Positions 1 to 7,877 of a stretch of DNA of 64,000 bases are shown here, piece by piece (the first letter of the stretch is position 1; each line of letters starts with the position of its first letter). The notes below the pieces were generated by a model. It saw only the letters and a list, made by a program, of their open reading frames with translations. It had not been told where the DNA came from and ran no database searches. Origin of the DNA: Salibacterium aidingense DSM 18341 (GTDB lineage: Bacteria; Bacillota; Bacilli; Bacillales; Marinococcaceae); assembly GCF_000429685.1 (NCBI RefSeq), contig NZ_AUCI01000016.1, positions 1 through 64,000 on the forward strand, given 5' to 3'. The position numbers and the translations under genes are program-made.

Positions 1-104
1 CATTCCCTCCGAAGAGGGGCTGCCTGCTTCCCGCGCTCGACTTGCATGTATTAGGCACGCCGCCAGCGTTCGTCCTGAGCCAGGATCAAACTCTCCATTA
101 AAAA
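1..104 (-). rRNA. rrs: 16S ribosomal RNA, 5' end only (partial)
   Basis: The reverse complement carries the universal 16S start (GAGTTTGATCCTGGCTCAG) followed by ACGAACGCTGGCGGCGTGCC and the Bacillus-type first variable region. Only about the first 100 nt are inside the window; the rest lies beyond base 1. The exact mature 5' end is estimated. The gene sits downstream of bofA on the same strand, as rrnA does in B. subtilis. Confidence 0.97.
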
Positions 105-188
105 GTTTGAACTAGCAAAACATAAATCATGCGATTCAACACCGTTGAATCGTCTTTGAATTGACAGACGCTTGACTTTCATTCAATT

Positions 189-199
189 TTCAAAGGGCA
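189..199 (-). promoter_or_regulatory. boxA-like antitermination site in the rrn leader
   Basis: On the minus strand the rrn leader contains TGCCCTTTGAA, one base off the boxA consensus TGYTCTTTGAA. It lies between promoter P2 and the 16S start, where the NusB/S10 antitermination site of rRNA operons is expected. Functional assignment is by position and similarity. Confidence 0.55.
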
Positions 200-234
200 G
201 TTCATATGTCTCCGCCTTTTTTGGCGACTTTTAT

Positions 235-263
235 ATAATATCATTTCTTCAAAACAAAGTCAA
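235..263 (-). promoter_or_regulatory. rrn promoter P2 (proximal)
   Basis: Minus strand -35 TTGACT (258-263) and -10 TATTAT (235-240) are separated by 17 bp, upstream of the 16S leader. The tandem arrangement with a second promoter about 135 bp further upstream is typical of Bacillus rRNA operons. Confidence 0.8.
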
Positions 264-369
264 CCTAAAATGTTGTTTTTTGTCGAAATGATTTATTTTC
301 TTCCGTACCTTTTCTATAAAGAAACGGCGGAAGTACTGTTGATCCCTCTCTTTATCGAAGGGAATTCCC

Positions 370-397
370 ATTATAACGTTTTATAAAAAAATGTCAA
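370..397 (-). promoter_or_regulatory. rrn promoter P1 (distal)
   Basis: Minus strand -35 TTGACA (392-397) and -10 TATAAT (370-375), both perfect sigma-A consensus, with a 16-bp spacer. It starts about 20 bp after the bofA stop codon. The 310-bp stretch between bofA and the 16S gene holds only these two promoters and the rrn leader. Confidence 0.85.
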
Positions 398-417
398 CAA
401 CACACAAAAATTTTTTA

Positions 418-681
418 TCAGAGAATGAAAATATCTACGGCAACCAGCATTAAAATACCTGGAATGCCTAAAAGTCCAGACACAGATACTGTTACTGCAT
501 TTATAGGCAGATGGTAATCAACGGCGCTGCCAAAAGCATTCAGAAAGAATAAGGCCAAGGCTCCTATAACGAGTTTTACCAATATACCGCCTGCCCACTT
601 AATCGGCTTTTTCCCTCCACCCAACAAAAAAAATAAACAAACTCCTATCCCTGCCAACGAAATATAAAGAATTGGATCCAC
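418..681 (-). CDS. bofA: BofA, inhibitor of pro-sigma-K processing
   Basis: 87-residue membrane protein, the usual BofA length. It has an N-terminal membrane segment (about residues 3-20), a short basic stretch (GGGKKPIKW), a second hydrophobic segment (about 31-50) and a hydrophobic C-terminus. In B. subtilis BofA sits in the outer forespore membrane with SpoIVFA and holds the SpoIVFB protease inactive until the forespore signal, so that sigma-K activation in the mother cell is timed. The start is GTG at 681, preceded by GGAGGG at good spacing. It follows yaaL on the same strand and precedes an rRNA operon, as in B. subtilis. Assignment rests on hydrophobicity pattern, length and synteny. 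Confidence 0.88.
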   Translation of the reverse strand: MDPILYISLAGIGVCLFFLLGGGKKPIKWAGGILVKLVIGALALFFLNAFGSAVDYHLPINAVTVSVSGLLGIPGILMLVAVDIFIL

Positions 682-911
682 TATCTTCCCTCCATATCAC
701 TTTTTCCTCCATATATATGTACAGGCCCGAAAGGTTATCCCTAAAAGAAGTAAAAAGTTGTATGGGTAAATCAGAATGCCATAAAAAAGAGGCTCCCACC
801 AGGCAGCAACATCCATAAGTAAGTTTCCACTCAATCTTTTGGAGTGCAGCACTATAAGGGTCCTCTTTAGGAGCAGGCGGTCATACGTACGCGCGCCCCG
901 GATCGGTAAAG

Positions 912-1133
912 CTATACTCTGTCATAACCGTTGACACGGCGGTGACGCGCTTCTTTTAACAAAAACATATACTTAGCCCGTTTTCGTTTTAATTCTGTCT
1001 GAATGTCCAATGAAGGTTCTACGCTTCTATCTATAAGATGCTGGTATTTATCCAAATCCTCTTTTATCGTTTGAATCAGGTGAACCAATCGTTCGTTTTC
1101 CGCTTGATGAATACTTTTCTTTTGAAACAACAT
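912..1133 (-). CDS. yaaL: YaaL family protein (DUF2508)
   Basis: 73-residue charged protein, mostly helical, with conserved features of the DUF2508 family (an LVHLIQTIKEDL-type helix and a KRAKYMFLLKEARHR C-terminal helix). No catalytic motif is visible and the function is unknown. It lies 15 bp after recR and upstream of bofA, the same order as recR-yaaL-bofA in B. subtilis. The 230 bp between it and bofA show no further gene. Confidence 0.85.
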   Translation of the reverse strand: MLFQKKSIHQAENERLVHLIQTIKEDLDKYQHLIDRSVEPSLDIQTELKRKRAKYMFLLKEARHRRVNGYDRV

Positions 1134-1148
1134 ACCGTTTTCCCCACC

Positions 1149-1748
1149 TTAAAGTTCTCTACGCCCCTCAATAGCTTTGGACAGCGTAACTTCATCCGCG
1201 TACTCCAAATCCCCTCCGATAGGCAGACCATGAGCGAGACGAGTTACTTTAATCCCTGTGGGTTTCACCAGGCGGGATATATACATCGCAGTCGCTTCCC
1301 CTTCAATGGTCGGGTTGGTGGCTACAATCACTTCTTGAATTTCATCATTCTGAAGGCGTTTTATAAGTTCCGGAATTTTTATATCTTCCGGACCAATCCC
1401 ATCCATAGGCGAAATCGCCCCGTGCAGGACGTGATAAAGCCCGGTATACTCTCTCATTTTTTCCATGGCCATCACATCTTTAGAATCCTGTACCACACAC
1501 ACAGAGGTCTGGTCCCGTTCTTTATCTTCGCATATTCTGCAGGGGTCAATATCTGTAATGTGATGACAGATAGAACAATAGGTTAAATCTCGTTTGGCAT
1601 TAACTAATGATTTAGCAAAATCCAGGACATCGTCTTCCTTCATATCAAGCACATAAAAAGCCAGGCGGCTCGCCGTTTTGGGGCCGATACCCGGCAATTT
1701 CATGAATCCTTCTATTAATTTGGATATAGGCGTTGGATACTGCACCAC
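1149..1748 (-). CDS. recR: Recombination mediator protein RecR
   Basis: 199 residues, standard RecR length. The N-terminal helix-hairpin-helix ([17 protein letters not shown], about 18-34) is followed by a four-cysteine zinc finger (CSIC...CRIC, about 58-73) and a Toprim domain with the SKDVMAME segment and a conserved P-T-I-E-G-E stretch near 147. RecR works with RecF and RecO to load RecA on gapped DNA; recF is also in this window. It lies 12 bp downstream of yaaK and in the same run as dnaX. Confidence 0.97.
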   Translation of the reverse strand: MVQYPTPISKLIEGFMKLPGIGPKTASRLAFYVLDMKEDDVLDFAKSLVNAKRDLTYCSICHHITDIDPCRICEDKERDQTSVCVVQDSKDVMAMEKMREYTGLYHVLHGAISPMDGIGPEDIKIPELIKRLQNDEIQEVIVATNPTIEGEATAMYISRLVKPTGIKVTRLAHGLPIGGDLEYADEVTLSKAIEGRREL

Positions 1749-1760
1749 ATCCTCCTCCTA

Positions 1761-2069
1761 TCACATGCCGGGGATATTCAATCCTTTGGTGAGCTTTCCT
1801 AAATCCTGCTCGGTTAACTCATCTACTTTTTTCAACGCTTCATTCATTGCAGCCAGGATGAGGTCCTGCAGCATTTCTACATCTTCCGGATCAACTACAT
1901 TCTCATCAATTTCGATATCAACAATTCGTTTATCTCCGGCTGCTGTTACCTTTACGGCTCCTCCTCCGGACGTTGCTTCCACCGTTTTTTCTTTTAATTC
2001 TTCCTGCGCTTTTTGCATCTGCTTTTGCATTTTCTGCATCTGTTTCATCATATTTCCTTGGTTTTTCAT
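1761..2069 (-). CDS. yaaK: YbaB/EbfC family nucleoid-associated protein
   Basis: 102-residue protein with an N-terminal Met/Gln/Lys-rich helix ([20 protein letters not shown]) and the YbaB core ([21 protein letters not shown]). Family members form homodimers that bind DNA. The order dnaX-yaaK-recR is conserved across many bacteria. It starts 24 bp after the dnaX stop, with a GATGGAGG-type ribosome binding site. Confidence 0.95.
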   Translation of the reverse strand: MKNQGNMMKQMQKMQKQMQKAQEELKEKTVEATSGGGAVKVTAAGDKRIVDIEIDENVVDPEDVEMLQDLILAAMNEALKKVDELTEQDLGKLTKGLNIPGM

Positions 2070-2093
2070 TTACATAACCTCCATCGTAAAAAA

Positions 2094-3809
2094 TTATTCT
2101 TCAATTTCCACCAGGTCCGAGCCAAAAAGTTTTACCGCTTCATCGACGAGCGGATCTGCTGTGTCCTCTTTTTCTTCAGACGGGTCTTCTGATCCTTCTT
2201 GTTCCTGCTGTTTTTGTTTAAATTCCTCTTTTATCTTTTCCCAATGCACAGATTGAACGGTTAAAAGATATAACGGCTTTCCGGACTTTTCCAATGCTCC
2301 TTCGATAAGAGCACGGAATTTTGTATCCACCATATTACGGTGCATTTCGTTTTGGAAAGCCAGAACCACCGTCCCCCCGTCAGAAACAACCGGTTTCGCG
2401 TCACTCAGCCACGCATGCGCCGGTACACTTTGCTGCTTGACTTCTTTCATGACGGTACTCCATTGATTCACGACGGACTGCAGTTCCTGTTTTGTAGCAC
2501 TTTTTAACACTTCCCGGACTTTTCCTTCTCCCCCGAGCCCGGCAGAAATATTTTTGGCTGTCTGCCCGCGCGCTGCTTTGCCTGTTTCTACGGCAGGTGC
2601 TTCCTGAGAAGACGAGGGGGACGGGGATTTCCAATGTTTTATCCTCTCTTCCAGCCGGGCTATTTTTTCTTTTAACGATTGCACTTCTTCTGTTTCTGCT
2701 CCCCCAGTTTGAGTCTGCTGATTTTCCGCTGTATGACATATGTTAATCAATGCCATTTCCAGAAAAATCTTGGGGTGGCTGGCCCATTTCATCTCCTGAT
2801 GATAATAGTTCAGCCGGTTGATCACCTCATATAACCAGTTGGTCTCTGTTTTTTGGGAAAGCTCCTCAAAGTTTTCATCCACTGTGACACGATCCATAAT
2901 TTCATCTAAGCGGGGAGCTGTTTTATACAGGAGCATGTCTCTGAAATAATAAATCATATCTCCCATGAATTGAAGGGGATCTTTTCCGTCCCGTATCATT
3001 TGATCAGCTGCTTCTACGGCGGCAGGAGTGTCCTGATTTTTCAAAGCATGCACTACTTTTGTTAAAAATTGCTGAGACACAGTGCCTGTAATAGCCAGGA
3101 CATCGTCTGCCGTAATCACATCTTCCGAGAAAGAAACAGCCTGATCCAGAAGGCTGAGGGCATCCCGCATACCGCCTTCCGCTGCCCTTGCGATTAAGTA
3201 TAAAGCATCTTCTTCCGCTTCCCATCCCTGGGCCTCGAGAATATACTTCATCCTTCCCACCAAATCGTGGGCAGTGATCTGTTTAAAATCAAAACGCTGG
3301 CAGCGGGAAATGATCGTTAATGGTATTTTGTGGGGCTCCGTGGTCGCTAAGATGAAGACAGCATGTTTCGGCGGTTCTTCCAGGGTCTTGAGCAGGGCGT
3401 TAAACGCTCCCGTGGAAAGCATATGAACCTCATCGATGATATATACTTTGTAACGGACGTCCCTGGGAGCTGCGATGACGTTATCCCGGATATATCTTAT
3501 TTCATCTACTCCGTTGTTGGAAGCTGCATCAATTTCAATAATATCTACAACAGAGCCATCGGTAATGCCTCTACAGGCCGCACATTCGTTGCACGGTTCC
3601 CGCACCGGCGCTTTTTCACAATTAATAGCTTTTGCCAGAATCTTAGCGGCGCTTGTCTTGCCTGTGCCACGCGGTCCGCTGAATAAATAGGCGTGGGAAA
3701 ATTTTTCCTGTCCTAATGCATTTTGAAGGGTTTGGGTAATGTGTTCCTGACCCACTACATCCTGCAGTTCCTGCGGGCGCCAAACCCGGTACAGCGCCTT
3801 ATAACTCAC
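2094..3809 (-). CDS. dnaX: DNA polymerase III subunits gamma and tau
   Basis: 571 residues, similar to B. subtilis DnaX (563). It has an AAA+ clamp-loader ATPase with Walker A (GPRGTGKTS, about 45-53), a zinc-binding C-x8-CxxCxxC (about 64-79), Walker B (IIDEVH) and an SRC sensor (ISRCQRFDF). The C-terminal third is a variable linker plus the tau domain that contacts PolC and helicase, ending in an acidic tail. It loads the DnaN clamp. It heads the run dnaX-yaaK-recR-yaaL-bofA and is preceded by the SRP RNA gene. I saw no obvious slippery A-run signal for frameshifting but did not search for it exhaustively. Confidence 0.97.
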   Translation of the reverse strand: MSYKALYRVWRPQELQDVVGQEHITQTLQNALGQEKFSHAYLFSGPRGTGKTSAAKILAKAINCEKAPVREPCNECAACRGITDGSVVDIIEIDAASNNGVDEIRYIRDNVIAAPRDVRYKVYIIDEVHMLSTGAFNALLKTLEEPPKHAVFILATTEPHKIPLTIISRCQRFDFKQITAHDLVGRMKYILEAQGWEAEEDALYLIARAAEGGMRDALSLLDQAVSFSEDVITADDVLAITGTVSQQFLTKVVHALKNQDTPAAVEAADQMIRDGKDPLQFMGDMIYYFRDMLLYKTAPRLDEIMDRVTVDENFEELSQKTETNWLYEVINRLNYYHQEMKWASHPKIFLEMALINICHTAENQQTQTGGAETEEVQSLKEKIARLEERIKHWKSPSPSSSQEAPAVETGKAARGQTAKNISAGLGGEGKVREVLKSATKQELQSVVNQWSTVMKEVKQQSVPAHAWLSDAKPVVSDGGTVVLAFQNEMHRNMVDTKFRALIEGALEKSGKPLYLLTVQSVHWEKIKEEFKQKQQEQEGSEDPSEEKEDTADPLVDEAVKLFGSDLVEIEE

Positions 3810-3990
3810 CCCCGGGACCTCCTTTCTTTTCTTGTTCTATTATACCGGTTCCAAAGACAGTTTTCAAAGCTCAAATACATCTGGGAGTTTCTACGCATCC
3901 GCTTCAGACAGACGCTTTTCGCTCTTGCTTTGATACTATGTCGTTCATAAACCTTTAACATAATAACAAAATAACAACGGATTTGCTTAT

Positions 3991-4022
3991 AAAAAAAAAC
4001 CGCCCATTTGGAGCCGTTTTTT
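3991..4022 (-). terminator. Rho-independent terminator of the SRP RNA gene
   Basis: On the minus strand AACGGCTC/GGGCGGTT form an 8-position stem (one G-G mismatch) with loop CAAAT, followed by a run of nine T. It lies about 20 nt after the SRP RNA 3' end. Confidence 0.65.
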
Positions 4023-4040
4023 CTAAGTATTATGTATAAA

Positions 4041-4313
4041 GCCGTGCACCTTCTGTCGGCAATGAATCCATGAGCGTTACCCGGGCAGTTAGCTCGGCCC
4101 AGGCGACTCTGCGGCACACAGAAGAGGCCGCTTACTGCTGCTTCCTTCCGGACCTGACAGGGTTCACGGGTTTCCGTTGCACAGAACCCGGACGTCAACA
4201 CCACTTACACGGGTCAGGCCTCACGGAAACAAAGCCTCGAGAAGGGATTCAGCCTCGCTATAGCGGATTGCGAGTGCAGGGCACCGCTACCTCCCCGCCT
4301 AGCACGGCAAATT
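4041..4313 (-). ncRNA. scr: Signal recognition particle RNA (large, Bacillus type)
   Basis: The minus strand shows the conserved SRP RNA apical domain: GTCAGGTCCGGAAGGAAGCAG, with the GGAAG tetraloop region and adjacent Ffh-binding asymmetric loops. The ends GCCGTGC and GCACGGC pair, and the length of about 270 nt matches the large Bacillus RNA with an Alu domain (B. subtilis scRNA, 271 nt). It acts with Ffh and FtsY in cotranslational targeting. Its place between tadA and dnaX is the B. subtilis position. Mature ends are inferred from the terminal pairing. Confidence 0.95.
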
Positions 4314-4354
4314 TGTTAACTTATTCAGGCACTCTTCTAAAGAGCGCATTACTC

Positions 4355-4383
4355 AGTATATCTGTTTTAAAATGAAAACGCAA
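4355..4383 (-). promoter_or_regulatory. Promoter of the SRP RNA gene
   Basis: Minus strand -35 TTGCGT (4378-4383) and -10 TATACT (4355-4360) with 17-bp spacing. Transcription would start about 35 nt before the mature RNA, consistent with a processed precursor. Confidence 0.65.
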
Positions 4384-4410
4384 TAGATAACGTGCAGGAA
4401 AGAAAAAATT

Positions 4411-4575
4411 CTATCTGTTGTTTTTTTCCATCCCCGCTTCCTCTTCTTTCTTTTCCAGTTCCGAAATTTTCTCCATAATTACCTGTGGAGGTGTATGAAC
4501 AATATGTTCGATTGGCATATTCAGTTTCTCGGCTAGTTTTTGAGCTGTTTCTGCTGAAAATTGATTTGGACGCAC
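4411..4575 (-). CDS. yycC: Small YycC-like protein, GTG start
   Basis: A 54-codon frame starting with GTG at 4575 and ending with TAG at 4411, preceded by GGGAGGG at ideal spacing. The product begins VRPNQFSAETAQKLAEKLNM and continues PIEHIVHTPPQVIMEKISEL, then an acidic/basic tail. Length and the pattern R-P-x-x-x-S-x-E-T-A ... P-x-E-H resemble the YycC-like family of Bacillaceae, whose function is unknown. In B. subtilis, to my recollection, yycC lies on the other side of oriC near purA/dnaC; here it sits between the SRP RNA and tadA. That it is a real gene is well supported by the ribosome binding site and amphipathic helix pattern; the family name is less certain. Confidence 0.68.
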   Translation of the reverse strand: MRPNQFSAETAQKLAEKLNMPIEHIVHTPPQVIMEKISELEKKEEEAGMEKNNR

Positions 4576-4642
4576 CGTTTTCCCTCCCGCATTTCACACA
4601 TTCTATAACTACTATATCACGGGTATTTTATGAATCCAATCG

Positions 4643-5152
<510 letters not shown>

Positions 5153-5199
5153 TTACATTGTTCTAACATCTTATTTTATCAAACTTGCGCGTTCCGTGT

Positions 5200-5225
5200 G
5201 TTTGATTGCTTTTTTTTATGGGAAG
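5200..5225 (+). promoter_or_regulatory. Possible sigma-B-type promoter for the dehydrogenase
   Basis: GTTTGA (5200-5205) and GGGAAG (5220-5225) are spaced 14 bp, close to the general-stress consensus GTTTAA-N12-14-GGGTAT. It lies about 65 bp upstream of the dehydrogenase start. No good sigma-A promoter was seen there. This is an inference from motif similarity only. Confidence 0.3.
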
Positions 5226-5289
5226 GAAGATGACAAATGGCACGTGAGCCTTATATCATTCAGAGTGCCTTATAGAAAGGATGGTTCGA

Positions 5290-6423
5290 ATGCAGGCTGT
5301 AACGTTTCAGGATAAAGATCAGATGCGGGTAAAAGAAATCGAGACACCAACCATTCGGCAAAAAGACGATATGATTGTAAGAATCACTGCTACCGGCATA
5401 TGCGGATCCGATCTGCATTTGTACAAAGGCGGTTTCCCCCTGCCTCAGGACTACGTCGTCGGCCATGAACCGATGGGAATTGTAGAGGAGACCGGTCCGG
5501 AAGTAAAAACCCTGAAAAAAGGCGACCGGGTCGTGATCCCTTTTAACATTGGCTGCGGGGAATGCTATTACTGCACCCATCAGATGGAAAGCCAGTGTGA
5601 TCATTCCAACCCTCACGGCGAAATTGGCGGCCTCTTCGGTTTTTCAGAAATCATGGGCGACTATCCCGGCGGCCAGGCTGAATACCTGAGAGTTCCTTAT
5701 GCTGATTTTACTTCTTTTAAAGTTCCCGAAAACAGTGAATTGGAAGATGAAAGTGTGATGTTTCTCTCCGATGTGATTCCCACTGCCTACTGGAGTGTGG
5801 AAAACAGCGGAGTGACCAACGGAGATACCGTCATTGTGCTGGGCTGCGGTCCAATCGGCCTTATGGCACAGAAATTTGCCTGGCTCCGGGGAGCCTCCCG
5901 CGTTATCGCTGTGGACCAGGTGCCGCACCGGCTTGAGCATGCAGAGCGTACCAACCACGTAGAAACGTATAATTTCAGCAGACATGAAGAAATTGGCAAG
6001 GTTCTGCATGAAAACACAAAAGGCGGAGCTGAGGTTATCATTGACTGTGTTGGCATGGACGGTACCGTGCCCCCAAATACTACGTTTGGTTCCGACGGAG
6101 ATAATCAATTTGGCACGATCAGTCCGATTGTCACGGCATCTCAGGCCGTGAAAAAATTCGGCATGGTCCAGTTGACTGGTGTGTATGGCACCGAGGCCAA
6201 CAATTTTCCGATTGGCGACTTTTTCAGCCGGAACGTAGGACTCACCATGGGACAGGCTCCAGTCATTCATTTAATGCCGGGGTTATATAACATGGTCGAA
6301 AACGGCTATATCGATCCAACTGATATTATTACCCACTCCATGCCTTTAACGGAAGCGCCTGAAGCATACCGTATTTTTGATCAAAAAGAAGACGGCAACA
6401 TCAAAGCGATCCTTAAACCTTAA
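5290..6423 (+). CDS. Zinc-dependent alcohol dehydrogenase (formaldehyde dehydrogenase-like)
   Basis: About 377 residues of the medium-chain dehydrogenase superfamily. Visible are the catalytic zinc site (GICGSDLH and GHEPMG), the structural zinc site (CGECYYC...C), and the Rossmann motif GCGPIGLMAQ near residue 180. The insert with DCVGMDG and a long substrate region resembles the glutathione-independent formaldehyde dehydrogenase/FdhA-like subgroup; the true substrate cannot be read. The start is placed at ATG 5290 because AAAGGATGG gives good spacing there and homologues begin M-x-A-V-T; ATG 5281 in the same frame is the alternative. It stands alone on the plus strand, with genes on both sides on the minus strand. 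Confidence 0.85.
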   Translation: MQAVTFQDKDQMRVKEIETPTIRQKDDMIVRITATGICGSDLHLYKGGFPLPQDYVVGHEPMGIVEETGPEVKTLKKGDRVVIPFNIGCGECYYCTHQMESQCDHSNPHGEIGGLFGFSEIMGDYPGGQAEYLRVPYADFTSFKVPENSELEDESVMFLSDVIPTAYWSVENSGVTNGDTVIVLGCGPIGLMAQKFAWLRGASRVIAVDQVPHRLEHAERTNHVETYNFSRHEEIGKVLHENTKGGAEVIIDCVGMDGTVPPNTTFGSDGDNQFGTISPIVTASQAVKKFGMVQLTGVYGTEANNFPIGDFFSRNVGLTMGQAPVIHLMPGLYNMVENGYIDPTDIITHSMPLTEAPEAYRIFDQKEDGNIKAILKP

Positions 6424-6443
6424 GAGGGAGCGGGCATACTCTT

Positions 6444-6623
6444 CGGACATTTATTCCGTTAAATGGCAGATTGTGCGAGGTGGGCTGGCTTTTTCGGACA
6501 TTTGTTCCGCTATCCGAGGGTTGGACCACTTCTTTTACGCTAAAAAGGGAGAATAACGGAATATATGTCCGATGCCCCCTTCAACATGGGAAAAATCGAA
6601 GAAATAGCGGAATATATGTCCGA
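6444..6623. repeat. 180-bp four-unit intergenic repeat, copy 1
   Basis: Two forward units (CGGACATTTATTCCGTTA at 6444-6461 and CGGACATTTGTTCCGCTAT at 6495-6513) are followed by two inverted units (AATAACGGAATATATGTCCG from 6552 and AATAGCGGAATATATGTCCG from 6602). The core is GGACATTTNTTCCGNTA. Between units 2 and 3 lies ACGCTAAAAAGGGAGAATAA, which reappears inverted in copy 3 (42557-42735). It fills most of the 308-bp gap between the dehydrogenase and the exporter gene; nothing else is visible there. Confidence 0.85.
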
Positions 6624-6731
6624 TCGGTTTGTGATAAAACCGGTTCTTCGAAAAAACGCCCAAAATTTAGCTTTTCCCGCAAAACCCTGGATGACTCCAA
6701 GCAACCGATGCAGGCGGGACACTTTCACTGA

Positions 6732-7169
6732 TCAAGACTGAAACCAATCCAGCCCGACCTGTACCGAGTAAGCTGTTAAGACGCTGTATACAAAAATACT
6801 GACCCCGGTGGTAAGCATTAATTTCCTTCTACTCATTCCAAGAGAGCGGCATATGGCTGCCACTGCCCACACGCCGACAAAAACAGTCGTTAATAAAACC
6901 ATGATACCGCCGTAACGTTCTATTTTCGCACGGAACCGGTTGTGCTCCATACGGTGCAGCCAGTTTTGGAAGCGGGGAATTTTACTTAACTGATCATAAA
7001 AAAAGAGAATCGTGGGTACTCCCGCAAAATTCCCAAGTCCTGCCCATATTACTGCTGACACCGGCCCCATCCCTGCTACCATCATCGCAGGAATAGCGAG
7101 ATAGATTTCAAAAAAAGGGATATACCCCATTCCCAGTGCAGAAATCGCAAGCAATAGATATTCCAACAT
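6732..7169 (-). CDS. Small multidrug export protein family (COG2426) membrane protein
   Basis: 145 residues with about four membrane segments: an N-terminal helix around GMGYIPFFEIYLAIPAMMVAG, a glycine-rich second segment, and two C-terminal helices after a basic loop (RMEHNRFRAKIERYGG). The P-F-F-E-x-x-x-A-I-P pattern is typical of PF06695 proteins, annotated as small multidrug exporters though transport is poorly documented. It lies 19 bp downstream of a TetR-family regulator on the same strand, so the two probably form one autoregulated operon. Substrate unknown. Confidence 0.75.
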   Translation of the reverse strand: MLEYLLLAISALGMGYIPFFEIYLAIPAMMVAGMGPVSAVIWAGLGNFAGVPTILFFYDQLSKIPRFQNWLHRMEHNRFRAKIERYGGIMVLLTTVFVGVWAVAAICRSLGMSRRKLMLTTGVSIFVYSVLTAYSVQVGLDWFQS

Positions 7170-7188
7170 TCCGCCTTCCCCCCTTTTT

Positions 7189-7722
7189 TCAGCTCTTTTT
7201 TTCTTTCTCGATCAACTCGAATATATACGTTTTGATGTTTTTCTGTTTCTCTTCGGACAGGGGAAGCAGATCAAACATATTGGCAAACCACAACCCGTCA
7301 CTGACAAGCCGGACTATTTGGGCCAGTTCATCGGAAACCCCATCCTGTTTCATCTTGGCATCCATGTCCTGATATTTTTCATTCCAGGGCTGAATCAACT
7401 CCCGGTTCGTTGCAGCTGCAGCCAGCAGGCTCGTACTGACATTCAAAACATCCGGGCCATTCAGTTCTTTAAGTGATCCATCCAGATATGCTTTATTATA
7501 GGAAGATTCCTGTCGGTAAGCGTCTTCGATGCTTCGCGTAAAACGGGCTGCCACCTCTTCATTCATCGCAGTAATCAGACCCTCTTTATTAGGGAAGTGA
7601 TGAATAAGTCCCGCTTTGCTCAGCCCGCATTCTTTGGCGACCGCATCCAGTGTCAGGCGATGCAGTCCCTGCTCTGCAACAACTTTAGAAGCTCCCTCAA
7701 GAATCTGCTGTTGTTTTTCCAT
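7189..7722 (-). CDS. TetR/AcrR family transcriptional regulator
   Basis: 177 residues from the ATG at 7722, chosen because GAAAGGGGAG precedes it at the right distance. The N-terminal helix-turn-helix is clear (TLDAVAKECGLSKAGLIHHFPNK shows the HTH and the Y/H-HF signature; about residues 25-45). The remainder is an all-helical ligand-binding domain. A perfect 9-bp inverted repeat lies just upstream over its predicted transcription start, so it very likely represses itself and the exporter gene that follows. Confidence 0.9.
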   Translation of the reverse strand: MEKQQQILEGASKVVAEQGLHRLTLDAVAKECGLSKAGLIHHFPNKEGLITAMNEEVAARFTRSIEDAYRQESSYNKAYLDGSLKELNGPDVLNVSTSLLAAAATNRELIQPWNEKYQDMDAKMKQDGVSDELAQIVRLVSDGLWFANMFDLLPLSEEKQKNIKTYIFELIEKEKKS

Positions 7723-7742
7723 GATTACTCCCCTTTCATTCA

Positions 7743-7764
7743 ACCTACCAACCATTTGGTAGGT
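7743..7764 (-). promoter_or_regulatory. TetR operator (perfect inverted repeat)
   Basis: ACCTACCAA (7743-7751) and TTGGTAGGT (7756-7764) are a perfect 9-bp inverted repeat with a 4-bp centre, located immediately downstream of the promoter -10 box and 20 bp before the tetR start codon. Position over the transcription start is typical of TetR autoregulation. Confidence 0.85.
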
Positions 7765-7768
7765 ATTT

Positions 7769-7797
7769 ATTTTACAGATTTCGTGACAAACAATCAA
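7769..7797 (-). promoter_or_regulatory. Promoter of the tetR-exporter operon
   Basis: Minus strand -35 TTGATT (7792-7797) and -10 TAAAAT (7769-7774) with 17-bp spacing, directly upstream of the operator. Confidence 0.7.
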
Positions 7798-7840
7798 GGA
7801 GGGGAAGTCAATAATGTTTCAAAAAAGTCCGGAAGTATGT

Positions 7841-7869
7841 AAGCCTGCTGTCCATCTCCCAGCAGGCTT
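7841..7869 (-). terminator. Terminator hairpin after the 404-residue unknown gene
   Basis: A 10-bp perfect stem (AAGCCTGCTG / CAGCAGGCTT) with a 9-nt loop, just downstream of the stop codon at 7878 on the minus strand. No strong T-run follows on either strand, so termination efficiency is uncertain. Confidence 0.6.
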
Positions 7870-7877
7870 TGCTTTTA

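Noticed and set aside
3806-4204. A 132-codon minus-strand frame across the SRP RNA gene
   Set aside because: It overlaps the conserved RNA, has no ribosome binding site and no recognisable protein features; it is a chance frame.
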